64,000 nucleotides of DNA from Rosa chinensis (Eukaryota > Streptophyta > Magnoliopsida > Rosales > Rosaceae). The notes beneath the pieces were generated by a model. That model had not been told where the DNA came from, ran no database searches, and saw nothing but the letters and a program-made list of their open reading frames with translations. The position numbers were made by a program, and so were the translations under genes. How positions within the stretch are numbered: the first letter of the stretch is position 1; every line of letters begins with the position of its first letter. Shown here piece by piece: positions 12,650-23,137 of the stretch. Location: assembly GCF_002994745.2 (NCBI RefSeq), contig NC_037089.1:21995641-22059640 (forward strand), read 5' to 3'.

Positions 12650-13430
12650 GGAATTCCGTCCCATATTTTTTACAACACAAGGTGCACTTCAAATGGAAAG
12701 ATATGTAACCTCATTATAGACAGTGGTAGTTGTGAGAATGTGGTGGCCCAAGAAATGGTAGACAAGCTTAATTTGAAGACCGAGAGGAGGCCTAGATCCT
12801 ACAAGCTTGCTTGGTTCAAAAAAGGGAATGAGATAATTGTCAATCGGCATTGCTTAGTGACATTTTCCATTGGTGAAAATTACAATGATTCTTAGTGGTG
12901 TGATTTGGTACCAATGGATGCTTGCCATTTATTATTGGGCCGACCGTGGCAATATGATCGGAAGGCTGTTCATGATGGATATAAAAACACTTACACTTTT
13001 CACAAAGAGGGTGTCAAAGTAATTTTAGGCCCCTCAAGGGTGGGAATCATTCCTAAACCTACCTAAAAAGGTGAAGGAAATAACTTTTTGTCTATGACTG
13101 AATTTCTAGAGGAAGTGAAAGCTAGAGATGATGTGTATCTACTTATAGTGAAAGAGACAGATTTTGAAAATTCTCTCCCTTCTCAACTAAGCCTATGTTA
13201 TAGAGTTTGCTGATGTTATTCCAGATGAAATTCTAGCGGGTTTACCACCAATGAGGGATATACAGCACATATTGACCTTGTCCCAGGTTCAAGCTTGCCA
13301 AATAGACGACATTATCATATGATTCCTCAAGAGCATGAGGAGCTTAATAGCCAGGTTATAGAGTTGTTAAATAAGGGGCTGATTTGTGAAAGTAAAAGGA
13401 ATTTTGTGAATGTCACTATTGACATTGTTA
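12650..13430 (+). pseudogene. Gypsy pol fragment: protease and start of reverse transcriptase
   Basis: The first frame encodes a retroviral-type aspartic protease core with the active-site context 'LIIDSGSCENVV' (about 12714-12750). After a stop at 12893 the sequence continues with 'MDACHLLLGRPWQYDR', typical of plant Gypsy polyproteins. Further on are remnants of the N-terminal RT linker, with an 'LPPMRDIQH' block near 13240-13265. Stops and frameshifts interrupt it, and it ends before the RT catalytic motif, where caulimovirid-like sequence begins. It is a truncated, non-functional copy. Confidence 0.8.
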
Positions 13431-13469
13431 ACATTAAGGGCTATGTCCTATGTCTATAAGAATAGGATA

Positions 13470-14330
13470 ATATGTGCAACTATGTCTATAAGAATAGGAT
13501 AATAGGAAAAAGTAAAGTTATTGCCTAATATAACATCACCATTCATTTCGGGAAAAACTATAATTTTTGATATTATGTATTTAACACCATTATATTTAAC
13601 CATATTGCTACTTTTTGATAAAGTAATCTGTGATTCACATTCAAAACCAATTGACAATGGATGGAGTGACCCAAACCCTTATAAAGGCATAGGCAAGGTC
13701 CCATTTTTCTCATGTGAGATGTATATATTCTCAACACGCCCCCGCACGTGTGGCGAATTTTCAAGCAATACATGTGGACAACTTATATTGGATGATGTGG
13801 AGCCCATGTGGCCATGAAGCATGCACACGTGGGATAACGTGGCTCTGTTACCAGAATAAAGTAATCTGAGGTTCACATTCAAAACTAATTGGCAATGGAT
13901 TGGAGTGGCCCAAACCCTTATAAAGGCATAGACAAGGTCCTATTTTTCCCATGTGGGATGTATATATTCTCAACACTTTTTAGCTTTATGTTCAATCTTT
14001 GTATCTTTTCCTTTTATACCTGTGACATTAATGGGGTGTTTCATTAATTTCCATTTTTCTGGTGGTAGAGCATTAGGTCTGCATGCACAAACTATTGCTC
14101 CTGTATCTATTAATGAACATATATAAGCTATATGGTTTGTAGCCGACAAACTTAAATTCTCCTAAGACATAGGTATATCTCTTTTTCCCTTGGCTAGGGG
14201 AAAAAAGAATATCTTCATTCCCGGTTGGAATGTAATACATTTTAAAAAAAATTATAATCTCATTATTTATTTTCATTTCTTTCGTTTCTTTTTCATAATT
14301 TGTTCCCGGCATTATCGGGATTTGCACTTG
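13470..14330 (-). pseudogene. Caulimovirid-type aspartic protease region, broken
   Basis: The protease active-site motif DTGA is visible on the minus strand near 14100-14112, in a different frame from the preceding sequence, so at least one frameshift is present. The second conserved protease motif (ILG followed by N) lies near 13514-13525, on the far side of the 360-bp TRIM. Two features therefore disable it: the frameshift and the insertion. No RT follows. The identification rests on the DTG and ILG motifs and on the capsid upstream. Confidence 0.65.
13616..13975 (-). mobile_element. TRIM, 360-bp miniature LTR retrotransposon
   Basis: The 3' LTR at 13616-13736 and the 5' LTR at 13854-13975 (121 and 122 bp) start TGTTGAGAATATATAC on the minus strand and share most bases. 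The interior is only about 117 bp. It has a primer-binding site at 13839-13853 (minus strand TGGTAACAGAGCCAC, one base from the initiator-Met consensus TGGTATCAGAGC) and a GTGCGGGGGCG polypurine tract next to the 3' LTR. The 5-bp duplication CTTTT flanks it at 13611-13615 and 13976-13980. This is a complete TRIM structure. Confidence 0.88.
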
Positions 14331-15000
14331 TTTTAGTGCAATTACTTCTTCCTCTTCTTTTTCTTTTCTCTTTTCTTTTTCTTTTCTCTTTTCTTTTTCT
14401 AAGTCACTGTTAATGACTATAGAAGGTTCAGTTTCTTTTAAACTTAACCTCTATGGAAACTCTAGTTCCCACTTTCTACTTTGAGCTCTCTTATCTGTGA
14501 AGTAGAGATTTTTTTCCAGATGATTGAAATTCTATAGTAGTTGGTTTGCTACTAGAACTTTCTCCTACAAAGTTATTAAATAACCATTGTTTTGGTACTT
14601 CTAAGTCTTTCCAATGTAATAATGTTGGCTGTATTTCAGTGTCGAATGCTCTTGGTTCAAATAATTCGACTATATTTTTATCTAATTCTTTTAAAGATGT
14701 TTGAGGGAGCCTGGTTAGCTCATGTATTGTTCTCCACTGGATTGCTAGTTCCTTGGAGTTGTGATCCATACTTAAATTTTTAAGTTGAATCTTTATTTTT
14801 ATCAAACTTTCAATATTTCTATCTGTTATAGATAGAAAGTAATTTGGTTTGATGTTAAACCAAACTATTCCATTTACTAGGTTAGATTGGATTCATCCAA
14901 TCATTGACTGAAGCGGATTATTCAGTCTTTTATCAAAAACTACAGCAAGTATATATTGGTCTATCCAAACCTTGCCTAAATAATGTAGTTATAGTAATCT
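14331..15000 (-). pseudogene. Pararetrovirus-like sequence of unclear identity
   Basis: A minus-strand frame of 104 residues (14805-14491) lies between the capsid-like and protease-like parts, followed by a CTTTT-rich tract (14340-14400). I recognise no domain. Position suggests the N-terminal part of the caulimovirid polyprotein or a linker. Retained only because it sits between two recognised caulimovirid regions. Confidence 0.4.
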
Positions 15001-15015
15001 GGATTAGACCAATAT

Positions 15016-15909
15016 TTTTTTGAATCAAGCCCACGGGGTGAAATAGTATATTCATCACAAGCCAGAATAGGCCAATACATACCCTTCCGCCGTCATTTAA
15101 GGACATAGAAAGACAAGAAGGTACGTAGTGGTAATACCCATAATGGTACGTAGAAATTGACCCACTCATTATACATTTCAGACCGTAGAGATAGTGAAGA
15201 TCCTCCTTTGGTACTACGCTGGAGGCGCTAAAATTCTAGGTTCTAATACAAGGAAACTTATTGTAATTAGACAAAAAAATCTGAAAACATAGGTTTGGGC
15301 CAAGAGCCTAAACCCTAGCCCAGATTTAGAAGCTAATGGACTAGGATAGAACCCCAGCCCAAAAACTAAGCCCAATAGGATAGTCACCAAGGGGAGCACT
15401 CCAGGCCTAGCAGCCTGATTTGGGCCCAGTCCACCATCTTCCCTTCTCCCCTGTCATACGTCACTCGTCGGTCGAGTTCGTCAGACCCACGCCGCCATGC
15501 TGCCGACCCGTGTCGTCCTGAGCCACGTGCCGTGGAACACGACCATCCCCGATCTGGGTCTTCACAACCCCACACCACCATCGATTGAAAAAATAAGGCA
15601 GCGCCGACATTCCAAGAAACCCAACGCAGGGACTAAAACTCGACCTGTAACAGAACGACTCCCGCCTCCCCACCAGCCCAGCCTAACCAAACTGACAAAA
15701 CCATGGAACACAGCCCCTCTGACAAAGTCATATGGGTGGTAGAGATCGATCTCCAGTCCAGCAGCAATCCCATGATGGCGGTGAGACTGGAGGCCACCCA
15801 GACGTCAGGGCGCCGCTGGACGAGAACAATTTTGCAGCAAATGGAGAGCGGCCAGCTTTAGGGTTTCTCAAAGAAAGAGAACTCGTATCCGGGTATATCA
15901 GAGATTTTC
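15016..15909 (-). mobile_element. LINE-like retroposon, about 0.9 kb, 15-bp target duplication
   Basis: The 15-bp direct repeat GGATTAGACCAATAT occurs at 15001-15015 and 15910-15924. The insert starts with a short T run at 15016, which is a poly(A) tail when read on the minus strand. This is the hallmark of target-primed reverse transcription. The 5' half (15400-15900) is GC-rich like a plant LINE 5' leader, including 'GAGAAACCCTAAAGC'. There is no endonuclease or RT domain, so it is probably an internally deleted LINE. Confidence 0.8.
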
Positions 15910-16329
15910 GGATTAGACCAATATGAACATACCTTATATTTGGATATTTTTTCCTCCATCTTTCTATTCTCTTCTTGTCAAACAACGGGATTTCCATTGT
16001 TCATTCTTCAGTACATTGAGCTGTGGTGTTTTCTCTAAATTGCTCAAATATTCTATGACAAAATAATTGAAATCTAGAATTTTTATGAATATTTTCTTTA
16101 TTTATATAATATTTAACTTTTTCTAAATTTTGTAGATGTTCATTTTCCAATGACATCTTTTAATTTTATATTCTGAAGTTCTTCTTCAGAATTTTCTTCA
16201 ATATGCTATTTTAGCATAAAGATGAATTCTTCTTCATCTGAGCTATCACTTTCTGTTTCTAGCTCATAGAGAATGTCTTCATCGTCAAAGATTTCTTCTC
16301 TTAATAGTATTTGAAGGTTGTTTTCTTCA

Positions 16330-17751
16330 ACCATTTTTACCATTTTCTTAGTATTTTTTTCCCCTTTTTAGGACATTCTGGAGCATAATGCCATTCTTCA
16401 TTGCAAATGTAACATTTGCATTTTTTATGCTTTGGATTTTTTCCTAACTGCGTTTTCTTTCTGATGTATTTTTTCGTTTTCTGAAAATTTCGTCTTTTTA
16501 AATGGCTTCCATTTATATCTTCTCTTTTTAGAAGATCTTGGTTAAGGATTACAACCAATTTTCCAATTTTCTCTAAGTATTCTATCACAACATTTTCTGC
16601 CTTTTGCATCATTGCTTATTTAGCTTTTTACATGTAGCTCTGACTTCCACACATTTTTTTGGTGATAAGTCTTAAAAAAAAAAAAAATTATTCTGAAACC
16701 TAAATTATCATGTTTATTTATCCTATTTAGGAAATCATAATATCCTCTTATAGCTAATTCATCCCATGGATTTGGGAGTTTATGAAAAAATTGTGTTAAC
16801 CAGTGTAGGCTTAACTCTGGTCTTATTTTGAAATAATACTTTTTTATACATTTGAGCGTATTTTTAAAACTGACATATATTGCAAAGTTCTATCTTTCAC
16901 AATATATATTCAGCATCTTCATGAATGATTTTTTCATCCGTTGCTCCACACAAATGTTCTTTTATTATTTATATAAAGCCATGTAATATTGAATCAAAAT
17001 CTTTAAAGTTGGTTAGTAAAGCTAATTTTTGTAACTTTCTTTCGGGTGATCCTTCCCATTGTTTTAACCATTGTAAAGTGTCTCCTTGCAATGTCGCCGC
17101 TATGTAATCTAAGAATCATTCTTTTGTCCATATATTTTTATAATTAGTTATTAAAACGGACATGGACTATGCCCAATCATCGATTATTCTTTCTTGATCT
17201 TTAAAAGGTATATGAGTTAGATCAATATATATATCCCACATTTTGGGTCACAGTTTGTTTATTCATGTCATCTCTTCTGGTATAAGTTGGATTTGGATGA
17301 TCCATAGGTTCAGTTTTTATTCTAGAAGTTGAAGCATAATTTGTTGTTTTAATAAAATATTTATATGTTTCGTCTTGAGTGTTTCTCAAGTATTCTTCAA
17401 AAGCCTCTTGGTTAGCAAAACCAGGAAGTGATTCCTTAGCTTTTCTTTTCCTTTGAGATTCAGAAGAGTTTTCTTCAATATTCATTTCTTCATCACTTAA
17501 AGTATTTATTTCATTTTTATCTTCAAAAGATTTAAAGATGTTGTTTTATCATCAGATAACATATTAATATCATAATTGAAATAAGAAAGTAAATCTTCAT
17601 ATTCTAAACAAGTTGTTCTTATTTGGTTTAAAATATGATTTCTCTCCTCAATTGTTGATTGAGGATCTTTATAAATTGTTTTCCAATAGTCTAAAATTTC
17701 GACTATGTTATTATATTCATCTTGATTAGGTTCTTTATTTTGAAGAACCAT
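16330..17751 (-). pseudogene. Caulimovirid-like coat-protein region with CCHC zinc knuckle
   Basis: Three minus-strand frames (17751-17506, 17485-17222, 16612-16337) cover an acidic, glutamate-rich N-terminal part, a central region and a basic C-terminal part. The last ends in a C-x2-C-x4-H-x4-C zinc knuckle (about 16418-16372) followed by a lysine-rich tail. That arrangement is typical of Caulimoviridae capsid proteins and also of some Gag proteins. The frames are separated by stops, so no functional protein is encoded. The adjacent DTG protease supports the caulimovirid reading. Confidence 0.65.
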
Positions 17752-17845
17752 TATATCTTCTGTTCAATAGAAAAATTTGGGGATCTTATGATTTTCAGGA
17801 TAATTCATCTCATATTGTTGTAAGATAAGAGTATTAACTGTTTTA

Positions 17846-18044
17846 TGTAAAAGTAAAATGAAATTGGAATTGGAATTGGTATACTTATTTCATTTCATAG
17901 TCTCTTTATATAGGGATAGAATTACAATGAAAATATTAATTACAGTAATGATACTAAATGCTGATTGAGCTGTGATTGTAATTCCTTGATTCCCTCCTCG
18001 TCAATTGCTTTGACGGAGGCACATACTGTGTTTTTCCTTTAACA
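17846..18044 (-). repeat. Copia 3' LTR
   Basis: Its inner edge abuts a purine tract at 18045-18055 and its outer edge abuts the TTTTA duplication. Its counterpart at 20868-20981 shares the block from 'aattaca(g/a)taatgatac' to 'tttttcctttaaca'. Confidence 0.85.
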
Positions 18045-18248
18045 CTCCCCCTTTGCCAAGTCAAAGACGAAATGGTGCATGAGTTGTTACCTCACTAAAA
18101 ACCTTGCCAAGTAACAATAAAAATCCTGTGGGGCAAAAAAATACACCTTGGTCAAAGGAAAAGAGCACAACGCACCCTTTACATTTGAGGATGACGTGTG
18201 TGTTAGACTCCCTCTAACGTCTACACCTTCCCCTGATCCTTACATAAA

Positions 18249-19749
18249 TCAAAGGAGCCTGGAAAGTCTTTGCATTCCTATGTTTTTCACATGTTTCTCA
18301 AATGTGGCCCTAGGCAATGATTTGGTGAACAAATCTACCACGTTCTCCTCAGACCTTACTTGATTCACTTGAATCTTGAGGAGAGCCTGTTGTTGCTGAT
18401 TGTAGAAAAACTTTGGCAATATGTGTTTTGTATTATCACCCTTGATATAACCTAACTTCATATATTCGATACAAGCTGCATTATCTTCATAAATGCAAGT
18501 AGGCTCTTCAGTGGTAGAACTCAAATCACTATTCCCTCGAATATGTGTAATGATAGCTCTTAACCATATACACTCATGAACTGCCTCATGTAGAGCAATG
18601 ATCTCTGAGTGGTTCGAGGAGGTAGCCACAAGGGTTTGCTTGGTTGATCTCTGAGATATCACCGTGTTCCCAATGGTAAATACATAACCAGTTTGGGAAT
18701 GACCTTTATATGGGTCAGAGAGGTACCCAGCATCAGCAAAACCAACCAAAACATCATTTAGGGTTTCGGTGTAGCGAGTAACGCTTCTGCCATCAACATT
18801 TCCTTTAGGGATTGCAGTTCCATCTATGGTCGCTCTTATCTCTATGTAGGGAAAAAACAGTCCCAAGTCAATGGTTCCTTTTAAGTATCATGAAATGTTC
18901 TTGATACCATTCCAGTGACGCTGCATTGGCGCTGAGCTAAATCTAGCTAACAAGTTCACTGAGAATGCAATGTCTGGTCGAGTACATTGGGCTAAGTACA
19001 ATAATGCGCCTATTGCACTTAGATATGGAATTTCATCTCCTAACACCTCGTCGTCATCTTCCTTTGGTCGAAATGGATCTTTCTTTGCATCCAAACTTCG
19101 ACTGATCATGGAAGTGCTAGCAGGATGCGCTTTGTCCATGTTAAATTGCCTGAGCATCTTTTGGACATATGCAGACTGGTGCATTAGTATTCCACAAACT
19201 CAGTGTTCTAGTCCAAGGCCTAGACAAAATCGAGTTTTCCCAAGATCTTTCATCTTAAATTCGGATTTCAAGTAACTCGCGGTTTCTCTTATTTCATCAA
19301 GAGTACCTATTATGTTCATATCATCGACATATATAGCTACAATTGCAAATCCAGAACTTGTTTTCTTTATGAATACGCAGGGGCATAATTCATTGTTCTT
19401 ATATCCCTTCCCAATCAAGTAGTCACTTAGACGGGTATACCACATCCACTCAGACGGGTATATCACTTGTTTTCTTTATCAAGTGAGCGTTTCAACCTAA
19501 TTGTAAATGCACTCCGTGGTTTAGAATCACTTGACTTGGGTAATGTAAGGCCATCAAGCACTTTCATATATATATCTCTGAATCAAGATCCCCACAGAGA
19601 TATGCAGTAACCACATCTATGAGCTGCATATCCAATCCTTCGGAGACTACTAAGCTAACTAAGTAGCGGAACGTTATAACGTCTATTACAGTAGAGTATG
19701 TCTCCTCGTAGTTAATTCCAGGGCGTTGTGAGAAAATTTTGTGCCACAA
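18249..19749 (-). pseudogene. Copia reverse transcriptase and RNase H, broken
   Basis: On the minus strand, 19749-19564 holds the start of the RT domain. 19466-19200 contains the catalytic motif 'YVDDMNIIG', 19184-18888 the 'GALLYLAQCTRPDIAFSV' connection region, and 18866-18249 the RNase H domain with 'GFADAGYLSD', 'SSNHSEIIAL' and 'YEDNAACI'. The blocks are collinear with Ty1/Copia Pol but separated by stops or frameshifts at 19184-19200 and 18866-18888. The last 205-residue frame is the longest intact piece. Confidence 0.85.
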
Positions 19750-20433
19750 GGCGAGCCTTATACCTCAGGACTTCATTCTTCTCATTACGTTTTCTGACAA
19801 AGACCCATTTATGTGCTACAGGCATTACACTTGGTGGGGTTAGCACTACCGGACCAAATACCTATCTCTTTGCCAGAGAATCTAATTATGCCTGGATTGC
19901 TTCTTTTCATTTAGGCCAATCTGCTCTTTGTTGACGTTCTGCAACAGAGCGTGGTTTGATATTATCGTGCTCTATGATTTCCTGGGATTTCTTTGTTCTC
20001 TGGAATCATTTCAAACATCGGAGTGTCCTTCAGTATTGATTCATGGACATAACTATAGTAAGAGACAATCTCATGAGAAGGATTCTCTACATTGATGATT
20101 AATGGATCGTAATGTGCCTTACTCGCCCTCTTCTTCCTTGGGTGAGTGTCAATCTAACCAAGTGGCCTCCCCCTCTTCCTTTGGGGAGCCACGACCTCAA
20201 CCACACCTCCACTAAGTGTGGTTGCAGCGCCGTGCCCCTTGTTGGGAACTTCTAACCTTGCAGCCACATTTGCAGCTAGTATATGTGATTTCGTCATTTT
20301 TGCGATATCAGTAAACGCATCAGGCATCGAATCTGCTACGTTCTAAAGATCAATTATTCTTTTCACTTCACTTTCACATTATGAAGTGAGGGGATCAAAA
20401 TGAGATAGTGGGGACAAACCACGACAATTCCTG

Positions 20434-20868
20434 TCATTCCATTGGAAAATCCTTTTTCCTTTCTCCCCCTAATGACGGGAAGACTGTCTCATCAAAGTGA
20501 CAATCCGCAAATCTAGCGGTAAAGAGATCGCTTGTCAAGGGTTCCAAGTAGCGGATAATTGTTGGAGATTCGTATCCAACATAAATACCTAATCGTCTCT
20601 GAGGACCCATTTGGTACGTTAAGAGGGCGCAATAGGCACATATATTGCCCAACCAAATATGCGTAAGTGTGAAATGTCAGGCTCATATCCAGTTACCAAC
20701 TGGTACGCAGAAAATGGTTGGCTAGCAGTGGGTCTGAAATGAATAAGTAAAGTTGCGTGCAATGTTGCATAACCTCAGGCATATATATGCAGGTTGGTGT
20801 GCATAACCAGTGTCCTAGCCACCATTTGTAGCCTTTTGATGGTGGCTTCTGCGAAACCACATCAAGTA
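20434..20868 (-). pseudogene. Copia integrase fragment
   Basis: The minus-strand frame 20652-20434 contains the Copia Pol stretch after the integrase core ('GPQRRLGIYVGYESPTIIRY'). Upstream sequence to 20868 is integrase core in other frames. It ends at the junction with the 5' LTR remnant, so the N-terminal zinc domain is missing. Confidence 0.7.
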
Positions 20869-21164
20869 ATATCAATTACAATAATGATACTAAATGCTGA
20901 TTGAGCTGTGATTATAATTCCTTGATTCCCTCCTCGTCAGTTTGTTTTGACGAAGGCACAAAATGTGTTTTTCCTTTAACATTTTAGTTAAGGGGAAATG
21001 ATCATTTACCCAATTTTAGCTTAAAAATTGCCCACTTACCCAAACACTCTAAGAGATTATTTCCGCATTACCCAATTAAGTTTTTTTTTAATTCTTTTTT
21101 ATTTATTTTTGGGACAATTTTGCCCCCTCCTTCTTTGTCACTTAGAGAGAGAAGTGATAGGAGA

Positions 21165-21300
21165 CCTTGCCGGACTCCGGTGACCAGTGGCCGGCCGCGG
21201 ACTCCGGTGACGGGACTCCCACCACCGGTGACCGGACTCCGGTGACGGGACTCCCACCACCGGTGACCGGAATCTAGTGACCGATGACTGGAATCCCGAA
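21165..21300. repeat. GC-rich minisatellite inside the Pack-MULE
   Basis: Tandem variants of 'ggactccggtgac' and 'gggactcccaccaccggtgacc' are present, the longer unit being about 36 bp. The motif fits alternately reversed (CCGGTGACC/GGACTCCGG), so local secondary structure is likely. Confidence 0.8.
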
Positions 21301-21334
21301 TCCAGCTACCGGACCGGTGATCGGATTCCGGCGT

Positions 21335-21610
21335 CTAATTTTATTACCCCCCAATAATACCCAGTAATCATATTATTGCCCCCAATAAACATAATAAGTT
21401 TATTGGGGATCAATAATTTGTGAAAAATAAAGATGTTTTGAATTTTGAAAGCTTTCAGAGGTTTATCCAAATAAACAATCTTATTATTGCCCCCCAATAA
21501 TCTTATTATTGTCCCCCAATAAAAACATTACTGTCCCCTGATAATATGATTATTGCCACCCAATAATGTGATTATTGCCCCAGTAGAAACATTATTGCCC
21601 CTCAATTAAG
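21335..21610. repeat. Degenerate 'TTATTGCCCCCCAATAA' repeat cluster
   Basis: At least eight spaced copies of a short palindrome-like motif combine ATTATTG, CCCC and CAATAA. They sit between the left terminus and the gene fragment of the Pack-MULE. The function is unknown. Confidence 0.7.
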
Positions 21611-21966
21611 CATGCAAATATCAACAAAAGGCAAACCTCGTTGATCCAAACACTAACACCGCTTCAAATTTATTCCAAATTCATTCATAGACCATCCAAT
21701 AAACCCTCATCACAATCCACTTCAAAAAACTCAGAGCTAGAAGCCAAAATCAAAAATCAACTCTTCTTCGTCTTCCTCACATCGCATTCTCTCAAACTCC
21801 CACAGAAAAAGGCAGCAGCGTCTTCTCTCAATCATGGCGGATCTGTATGGAATGCCGCCGTACTTGGAAGAGGAGGAGAACCGCCGCCATTGATGGCTTC
21901 TTCTCGCCTATCTTTCTCGAAATTCTCCTGGCTCCGGCCCATATGCAGCTTCGAATAACTCTTCTG

Positions 21967-22332
21967 CTATTTCTCCGATGGCTTCCGCTTCGCCTCCATT
22001 CTTGTCAAGCTCTGCAGCTCCTTCCCCTTCCTCCACTCATCCTCTGTCTCCGTCGGAAGCGAGAAAGTCCTCATCAGAGGCACCATACACGGCCGGGGTA
22101 CATGACACGTCGTTGCCTCCTCCTCTCTCACCGGAGTCCTCGTCGCAGGCGAGAAGTCTGAGACTGAAGACGATCGTTTGAGTTGCAGCCCCGCCTTGGC
22201 CTTCAGGTCCACCCCAAACCGACCGTTCAACGACAGCCCCAGGCTCAGCTCAACATCGTCGGAATCTTGCACCTGGTCGTCAACGACGACTTTTTGAGAT
22301 AAATCGTCGCCAGAAACAATTCTCCTCAACAT
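21967..22332 (-). pseudogene. NINJA/AFP-family gene fragment (captured)
   Basis: From an ATG at 22332-22330 the minus strand reads about 121 codons. NINJA/AFP proteins are nuclear adaptors that recruit TOPLESS co-repressors through an N-terminal EAR motif in jasmonate and ABA signalling. The EAR block is visible ('VELSLGLSLNGRFGVD', about residues 22-40), as is the conserved second motif ('EDEWRKGKELQSLTRMEAKR') near the end. The frame stops at TAG (21967-21969), where the family normally has a glutamine codon; family-like sequence continues briefly beyond. The C-terminal TOPLESS/JAZ-interaction part is absent. It lies inside a MULE, so I read it as a captured 5' gene fragment. Confidence 0.85.
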
Positions 22333-22400
22333 ATCTCCCTGAAAATTACTCACTGGAGAAAGGAGAACAGAGAGAAAGGAAAGAGAAGGTATTGGCGGCG

Positions 22401-22402
<2 letters not shown>

Positions 22403-22462
<60 letters not shown>
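22403..22462. repeat. (GA)n microsatellite
   Basis: About 30 uninterrupted GA units, located just upstream of the captured NINJA-family start codon. Confidence 0.97.
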
Positions 22463-22465
<3 letters not shown>

Positions 22466-22691
22466 TGGAGGTGGATATCGGGGAGAGAGAAAAGAGAGAG
22501 GGAGCCGGCGGCGTGGAAAGTGAGGAGAGAGAGGAAAAAGTGGCATCTATACAGTTTCTTAATCATACGAAGGGCAAAACTGTCATTAAATGTTAAATTG
22601 GGTACGTAAATGGGATTAAAAAACTCTTGCTGGAGTAAGTGGACAATTTTTAGGCTAAAATTGGGTAAGTGGTCACGGCTCCTTTAGTTAA

Positions 22692-22708
22692 TTTTTATAT
22701 TTGTGCTG

Positions 22709-22756
<48 letters not shown>

Positions 22757-23137
22757 TAATTAGAGGTTTTGAGTTGGACTCAAATGTTACTTGAAATATT
22801 ATTTATTCAATATTGTTTAACTAGCGACTACCCAGAAAGACTAATCTTTGGTGTATCTATCAAACTAGACTAATAGATTACGAAAGCGATTTCATCAACC
22901 AAACTAAATGGCTAAGCACTTACGCATAATGGACGTCAGTACGGTCAGTCAAGAAAATATTTTATCAAGTAAAGGCCCTTCTCTGCCTTTGCATTTTGCT
23001 CACCCAGTACGTTATCATATTCCAACATACCCAATTACCTTCCTATATATAATACACGTCGGAGTTACCATGCACACAATTCATTCGTTTAAACTCGATC
23101 GATCTCATTCTAACTAGAAGCTTAAAAGAGAATTGAT
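22692..23137 (+). promoter_or_regulatory. Upstream region of the CAD-family gene
   Basis: A (TA)n microsatellite occupies 22712-22753. A TATA box TATATATAA is at 23044-23052, about 90 bp before the start codon. The 'caaccaaact' near 22897-22906 resembles the AC elements bound by MYB factors in lignin-pathway promoters, and ACGT cores occur near 22931 and 23057. The Pack-MULE ends only about 450 bp upstream of the ATG. Motif calls are by eye and unproven. Confidence 0.5.

Larger units (their letters stand above)
13431..17840 (-). mobile_element. Endogenous pararetrovirus-like (Caulimoviridae) remnant
   Basis: Reading the minus strand, capsid-like sequence with a CCHC zinc knuckle (17751-16330) is followed by sequence of unclear identity and then a caulimovirid-type aspartic protease region (14330-13470). 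Capsid before protease is the expected order. The RT/RNase H part is absent; the copy stops at the Gypsy fragment near 13430. It is interrupted by a TRIM (13616-13975) and a LINE-like retroposon (15016-15909), and carries stops and frameshifts throughout. The genus cannot be decided by eye. It appears to be an old, inert copy. Confidence 0.7.
17846..20981 (-). mobile_element. Copia retrotransposon with a large 5' deletion
   Basis: The 5-bp duplication TTTTA lies at 17841-17845 and 20982-20986. The 3' LTR is 17846-18044 (199 bp; minus strand TGTTAAAGG...CTTTTACA), preceded by a CAAAGGGGGAG purine tract. RNase H, RT and integrase remnants follow to the right. Only about 114 bp of the 5' LTR remains (20868-20981), and it is fused directly to integrase sequence. 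One deletion therefore removed most of the 5' LTR, the primer-binding site, gag, protease and the integrase start. Confidence 0.88.
20992..22682. mobile_element. Pack-MULE carrying a NINJA-family gene fragment
   Basis: The 9-bp duplication TTTAGTTAA lies at 20983-20991 and 22683-22691, as expected for Mutator-like elements. Inverted termini of about 100 bp share the block ACCCAATTTTAGC(T/C)TAAAAATTG. No transposase is present. The interior holds a NINJA/AFP-family coding fragment on the minus strand plus two minisatellites and a GA microsatellite. A MULE with a host gene fragment is by definition a Pack-MULE. Confidence 0.9.

Noticed and set aside
22346..22609. Ser/Leu or Arg/Glu repeat proteins
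   Set aside because: Pure translation of the (GA)n microsatellite next to the NINJA-family fragment.
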